DNA from: Polyangiaceae bacterium
GTDB taxonomy: Bacteria; Myxococcota_A; Polyangia; Polyangiales; Polyangiaceae
Reading direction: 5' to 3'
Assembly (NCBI GenBank): GCA_025936115.1
Contig: JAICTZ010000012.1
Location: forward strand, 62,001-126,000
Length of the DNA stretch: 64,000 nucleotides
Part shown: piece by piece, positions 60,297-64,000 of the stretch
Position numbering within the stretch: the first letter of the stretch is position 1
How the letters are laid out: the number at the start of each line of letters is the position of its first letter
Program-made: the position numbers and the translations under genes
The notes under the pieces: generated by a model
The model's database searches: none
Seen by the model: the letters and a program-made list of their open reading frames with translations, nothing else
Told to the model about the DNA's origin: nothing

Positions 60297-61778
60297 ATGC
60301 TGAAACGGGCGTTTGGGATTTGCGGCGTCGCTGCGTCGCTTTCGATGGGCTGCGCCAGTGCCGATGTGGCCACGGAGTCCACGACACAGATTAATGAAAG
60401 CGTCGTGCGCGGGACTCCCGTCCCCGTGAGCGACGTGCCGTCCGTCGGGCGGCCCTATGTCGTCCTGCTGCTTTTTATCCAGTTTTCGGGGCAAATCAGC
60501 GCGTGCTCAGGCACTTATTTCGCGCCGCGGGTCGTGCTCACCGCCGCCCACTGCGTTCCGAGCGAATACACGCCAGAAGTCATCGTCTACTACGGGACGG
60601 ATTTTGCGGCCGACACGGCGGCGCCCGTGACGATCCCTCCGCCCGGGCAGCCGTCCGTTTGGGCCTACGCTGACAGTTGGGAGGCGAACCCCGGCTTCGC
60701 TGCCGATTACTACGACGCCGATCTTGCCGTCGTCTATCTCGATCGCAAGCTGCCCTTCGATCCGTTGCCCCTGTTCCGCAATCGCATCGACGGCTCGTGG
60801 ACGAACAAGCGAGGAACGCTCGTCGGCTGGGGTGCCAACAAGGCGCTCACCGAAGACACGTCGGAAAATGAAGGCTTCGGCGTCAAGCGCACGGGCCAAG
60901 CGACCATCGTCGGGACACCGACGCTCGCCGATTACCAGCCCGCGCCGGAGGAGGTCCCGCTGCTCAGCTCTACCGTGCGCGGCCACAACCTGAAAATCAA
61001 CGGCAAGGCGCCGAACGCGAACCTCTGCTCGGGTGACTCCGGCGGCCCCTTACTCGTGAATCAATATGGGCAGGATTACGTCGCTGGGGTCGCGAGCCGT
61101 ACCGGGCCGTGGTGCGAGAACATGTCGCTATACACGCGCATCGACCCGTACCTGCCCTTCCTCGACGAGGCGTATCGCAAGGGCGGCCAGGCGCTGCTCA
61201 TCCCGCGCTTCGACTGCATCGACTCCTGGAACGGCAAAACCACTGCCTATTTCGGCTACAAGAACGACAACGGCGTGAACGTGAGCGTGCCCTACGGGCC
61301 GAACAACTCCTTCCCCCTCGATACGAAGAACCAACGCCCGTCGCTCTTCGAGCACGGCAATCACGGCTTCCAGTTCGGGCTGGACGTGAAAGCAGGGCAG
61401 ACCTTCTATTGGAAGCTCAGCCCGCCGAACAGCCCGACCACGGTGGTGCGCGCGACGAGCTCGTCAGCGCGCTGCGGCTACAGCGTCGAGCGAACGTGCG
61501 CTAGGTACTGCCAAAACATCCTCGCGTCCGAGTGCGCTCCGAACTTCGGCGCCACCTGGCAGACGTGCTTCAACCCCTGCGTCGACGGCTACAATAACCA
61601 GTTCACCGGCACCGCCTGCACGGACGAGTGGGACGCTTACTTGAACTGCGTCGCAACCACGCCCCCCGCCGCCGACAATTGGGTGTGCCAACCGTCGCAA
61701 TTCGACTACCTGCCGCGAGCGTTCGCGTGTGATGCGCTCATCGATCCCGCCTTGAACTGCCTCTACCCGACCCAGTGA
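60297..61778 (+). CDS. Trypsin-like serine protease lipoprotein with Cys-rich C-terminal domain
   Basis: A 493-residue exported protease with lipobox SMGC (Cys about residue 18). Catalytic triad of family S1: His in VLTAAHC (about 85), Asp in YDADLAVVYLD (about 142), and Ser in CSGDSGGPLL (about 247). After residue 290 there is a domain of about 200 residues with many Cys (RCGYSVERTCARYCQNILASEC; WQTCFNPCVDGY; TACTDEWDAYLNCV), similar to the Cys-spaced repeats of myxobacterial lipoproteins. It likely acts on proteins outside the cell. GGAGG lies about eight bases before ATG 60297. The gene stands alone, opposite to both flanking operons. Confidence 0.88.
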   Translation: MLKRAFGICGVAASLSMGCASADVATESTTQINESVVRGTPVPVSDVPSVGRPYVVLLLFIQFSGQISACSGTYFAPRVVLTAAHCVPSEYTPEVIVYYGTDFAADTAAPVTIPPPGQPSVWAYADSWEANPGFAADYYDADLAVVYLDRKLPFDPLPLFRNRIDGSWTNKRGTLVGWGANKALTEDTSENEGFGVKRTGQATIVGTPTLADYQPAPEEVPLLSSTVRGHNLKINGKAPNANLCSGDSGGPLLVNQYGQDYVAGVASRTGPWCENMSLYTRIDPYLPFLDEAYRKGGQALLIPRFDCIDSWNGKTTAYFGYKNDNGVNVSVPYGPNNSFPLDTKNQRPSLFEHGNHGFQFGLDVKAGQTFYWKLSPPNSPTTVVRATSSSARCGYSVERTCARYCQNILASECAPNFGATWQTCFNPCVDGYNNQFTGTACTDEWDAYLNCVATTPPAADNWVCQPSQFDYLPRAFACDALIDPALNCLYPTQ

Positions 61779-61877
61779 CCCGATGCCGGCAGGGTGCACG
61801 TCAAGCACTCCAAAGGCATCGTCTACCTCGGTACGCTGCGTACGGTCCGATGGCAAGTCGGGCGCTCGCGCGTCTTC

Positions 61878-62252
61878 CTACGCTCCCACGAATTCGATCG
61901 GTCGTTCCCACATGATCAGCACGAGGCACCCGTCGGCGCTCTCGACGCTGTGGGCGTCGCCTTCGCGATTCACGACGAGCGTGCCGGCGCCGTACGTCCC
62001 GCGTTCGTCGCTTTGCGCGCCGGAAAGCACGTAAATCACCTCGAACCCTAGGTGCCGATGCGCCGGAACGTGCGCTCCCGGCTGATACCGAAGGAGCGCC
62101 ACACTCGGGCCGCTCTCCGCGTTGCCGCACAGGCGCAGGATATCGACGCCGTGTCGCAGCGATTGCCAATCGGCGCCGAGCCTGCCGAGCTCGAGCGCCC
62201 GAGCCACGAGGCGCGGCAATGCGGGCGAGCTCGCCCCCTCGTCGCGCTTCAC
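61878..62252 (-). CDS. Cupin-domain protein
   Basis: A 124-residue single-domain cupin. The metal-site pattern is LLRYQPGAHVPAHRHLGFEVIYVLSGAQSDERGTYGAGTLVVNREGDAHSVES, with His in PAHRH, Glu in FEVIYVL and His in DAHSV. This resembles the ChrR-type cupins that sense or bind metal or small acids. The GTG at 62252 overlaps the stop of the ABC gene (GTGA), so it is the last gene of the leftward operon. Role in the operon is not known; it may be an isomerase, lyase or regulator. A broken 3' copy lies at 59814-59909. Confidence 0.82.
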   Translation of the reverse strand: MKRDEGASSPALPRLVARALELGRLGADWQSLRHGVDILRLCGNAESGPSVALLRYQPGAHVPAHRHLGFEVIYVLSGAQSDERGTYGAGTLVVNREGDAHSVESADGCLVLIMWERPIEFVGA

Positions 62253-63826
62253 GCGTGGCCGGCCATGTGGCGGCCGATTTCCCGGACATCCGCCGTCTGC
62301 GCCGGCGTCTCGTGCACGATGCGACCCTCGCTCATCACGAGGATGCGATCGGAGAGCGCGAAGATCTCTTCGAGATCGGCGCTGATCAAGAGCACCGCCG
62401 TGCCGGCGTTTCGCGCGTCCATGATCCGCGAGCGGATCTCCGCCACGGCGCCGAAGTCGAGGCCGAAGCAGGGATTGGCCGCGATGAGGACACGCACCTC
62501 GCCCGCGAGCTCGCGCGCGAGCACGGCGCGCTGCACGTTGCCGCCGGAAAGCTGGCCGATGGGCGAGAGCGGTCCGGGCGTGCGGATGCGAAACGCGCGG
62601 ATCGCTTCTTCTGCACGCTTTTTGAAGGCCGCCGGTCGGAGTGCCCAGCGCAAAAGCGTGAAGGGCGGCCGGTCGTAGTCGCGAAACGCGATGTTGTGCG
62701 CGAGCGTCATGTGCGAGACGCACGCGTTCTTGAGCGGCGCCTCGGGCAGGAGCCGCACGCGACGGGTGCGGATGTGTTCGCGCGTCGAGCGATAGTGGTC
62801 GCCTGCGACGCGCACGCTGCCGCTCCGGAGCGGACGCTGTCCGGCGAGCACCTCGACGAGCTCGTCTTGTCCGTTGCCGCTCACGCCGGCGATGCCGACG
62901 ATTTCGCCCGCCCGCACGTGGAGCGTGACGCCCTCGAGCACGCGTAAACCGATGTCGTCGTCGGCTTCGACCCGCTCGAGCTCGAGCGCGAGCTCGCGCG
63001 GAGCCGAGTCGGTGCGCGACGACGACTGCTTGGGCGGCTCGGCGCCGACCATGAGCTCGGCCATTTGCGCGGGCGTAAGGTTCCGGACGCGATCGCTCGC
63101 GACGAGCTTGCCGCGGCGCAAAATCGTCACGTGGTCGGCGAAGGCGAGCACCTCGCGGAACTTGTGCGTGATGATGAGCACGCTGAGCTCGCCGCGTTCG
63201 GCCATTTGCCGGACGAGGCCGAGCACCTCGTCCGCTTCGTCCGGCGTGAGCACGCTGGTCGGTTCGTCGAGGATGATGACGCGGCTGCCAAGGTAGAGCT
63301 GCTTCAAAATCTCGAGCTTTTGCTTTTCGCCCGCCGCGAGCTGGCGCACGAGGCGCGTGGGCTCGATGTGAAACGGCATGCGCCGCATGAAAGCCGTCAA
63401 ATCGGCGAGCTCGCGCTTCCAGTCGATGATGGCCGGCAGCGTCTGGCGCGCGATGAGCAGGTTCTCGGCGACCGTCATGTTCTCCACCAGCGTGAAGTGC
63501 TGGTAGACCATGCCGATGCCGTGCGCCTGGGCGTCGCGCGGGCTCTTCACGGCGACGACCTCGCCGTTCACCAGGAGCTCACCCGCGTCGGCCTGGTAAA
63601 ATCCCATCAAGCATTTGACGAGTGTGCTCTTGCCCGCGCCGTTTTCGCCGAGCAAGGCGTGCACGGTGCCGGGCTCGAGCGTGAGCGACACCTGGTCGAG
63701 CACGACATTGCCGCCGAACTGCTTGGTCATCGCGCGCGCTTCGACGCGTGGTGGCCCCTTCACGCCGATGCCGCTCACGTCCACGCCGAGTGCGGTCTGC
63801 CGTCCGGAGACTGCGGCGGCGCTCAT
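62249..63826 (-). CDS. ABC transporter ATP-binding protein, BMP/nucleoside type
   Basis: A 525-residue protein with two ATPase halves. First half: Walker [35 protein letters not shown], signature-like [15 protein letters not shown], Walker [16 protein letters not shown]. Second half: degenerate P-loop [18 protein letters not shown], signature [26 protein letters not shown]. The [12 protein letters not shown] and GVSGNGQ features mark the family that serves BMP-type nucleoside or base uptake systems. The permease and binding-protein genes are not in the window. ATG 63826 overlaps the stop of the upstream hydrolase (ATGA); a GTG two codons earlier is possible. Confidence 0.9.
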   Translation of the reverse strand: MSAAAVSGRQTALGVDVSGIGVKGPPRVEARAMTKQFGGNVVLDQVSLTLEPGTVHALLGENGAGKSTLVKCLMGFYQADAGELLVNGEVVAVKSPRDAQAHGIGMVYQHFTLVENMTVAENLLIARQTLPAIIDWKRELADLTAFMRRMPFHIEPTRLVRQLAAGEKQKLEILKQLYLGSRVIILDEPTSVLTPDEADEVLGLVRQMAERGELSVLIITHKFREVLAFADHVTILRRGKLVASDRVRNLTPAQMAELMVGAEPPKQSSSRTDSAPRELALELERVEADDDIGLRVLEGVTLHVRAGEIVGIAGVSGNGQDELVEVLAGQRPLRSGSVRVAGDHYRSTREHIRTRRVRLLPEAPLKNACVSHMTLAHNIAFRDYDRPPFTLLRWALRPAAFKKRAEEAIRAFRIRTPGPLSPIGQLSGGNVQRAVLARELAGEVRVLIAANPCFGLDFGAVAEIRSRIMDARNAGTAVLLISADLEEIFALSDRILVMSEGRIVHETPAQTADVREIGRHMAGHA

Positions 63827-64000
63827 GCCCACACCTCGAGCAACGCCGTCGAGCTAGAAACCGCACCGAACACGCCGTTTTGCATCGTGACCATCTTGAG
63901 CGCGGCCGCGTGATTCCCGGTGTCCGTCGCCGCGCAACAATCGCCGAGGATCAAGCACTCGTAGCCGCGATCGTTGCCTTCACGCATCGTCGTGTGAACG
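63823..64000 (-). CDS. Isochorismatase-like cysteine hydrolase (5' end cut by window edge)
   Basis: Only the last 58 residues are visible: [20 protein letters not shown], then [24 protein letters not shown]. This is the C-terminal part of the cysteine-hydrolase/isochorismatase fold as in biuret and ureidoacrylate amidohydrolases. The catalytic Cys is likely within LGDCCAATD. It would release ammonia or CO2 from a small amide. It overlaps the ABC ATPase gene by ATGA, so uptake and hydrolysis are probably made together. The exact substrate cannot be read from this fragment. Confidence 0.75.
   Translation of the reverse strand, partial: VHTTMREGNDRGYECLILGDCCAATDTGNHAAALKMVTMQNGVFGAVSSSTALLEVWA

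Overview
The window is high-GC DNA with strong G/C at third codon positions. It carries gene families typical of Myxococcota: FHA and Ser/Thr-kinase proteins, alanine/proline-rich lipoproteins, von Willebrand A-like lipoproteins, PEGA/TPR proteins, and a DUF1592/DUF1552 pair. A member of the Polyangia or a close relative is the best guess; this is inferred from gene content only. Genes are dense and often overlap by 1 to 17 bases (ATGA, GTGA, TGATG), so translational coupling is common. No CRISPR array, rRNA operon, insertion sequence or complete tRNA was seen.

Layout. 1-10.4 kb: 5'-complete ftsH cut by the window edge, a DUF1592/DUF1552/GtrA operon, a small lipoprotein, glycyl-tRNA synthetase, an MFS transporter and an outer-membrane-like protein. 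10.4-17.5 kb: three consecutive FHA-domain genes (zinc-ribbon-FHA, vWA-TM-FHA, and an Rv1747-like FHA-FHA-FHA-ABC exporter) downstream of rplS. 17.5-22.2 kb: an RNA-modification operon (an RluA-RlmI fusion, then rlmE), a coiled-coil protein and an L,D-transpeptidase. 22.2-30.5 kb: a leftward block containing the most unusual system here. It comprises a FadL-like barrel, a YceI-like lipoprotein, a small lipoprotein ending in a Cys-x4-Cys tail, an MNIO/DUF692 enzyme, an HvfC-like partner, and a Ser/Thr kinase fused to a formylglycine-generating-enzyme-like domain that lacks the catalytic cysteines. 30.5-46.1 kb: threonine synthase, a HAD phosphatase, a vWA-like lipoprotein, a PEGA/TPR protein, a 2.4-kilo-residue TPR-like protein and two coupled lipoproteins.

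46.2-64 kb is a nitrogen-scavenging region. The complete urease operon ureDABCEFG runs rightward and converges, with a 38-base overlap, on an MFS transporter. That transporter lies downstream of a complete leftward urea ABC-transporter operon urtABCDE. After a serine-protease gene, the window ends in a leftward operon of an isochorismatase-like cysteine hydrolase (cut by the edge), a BMP-type ABC transporter ATPase and a cupin. Import of urea by UrtABCDE followed by hydrolysis by urease is a firm pathway reading. A link of the last operon to ureide, biuret or nucleobase nitrogen is inference.

The protease gene lies between two direct copies of the 3' end of the cupin gene. The copy near 59.8 kb is a stop-less 32-codon fragment. 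The non-coding DNA before the protease contains four perfect short inverted repeats.
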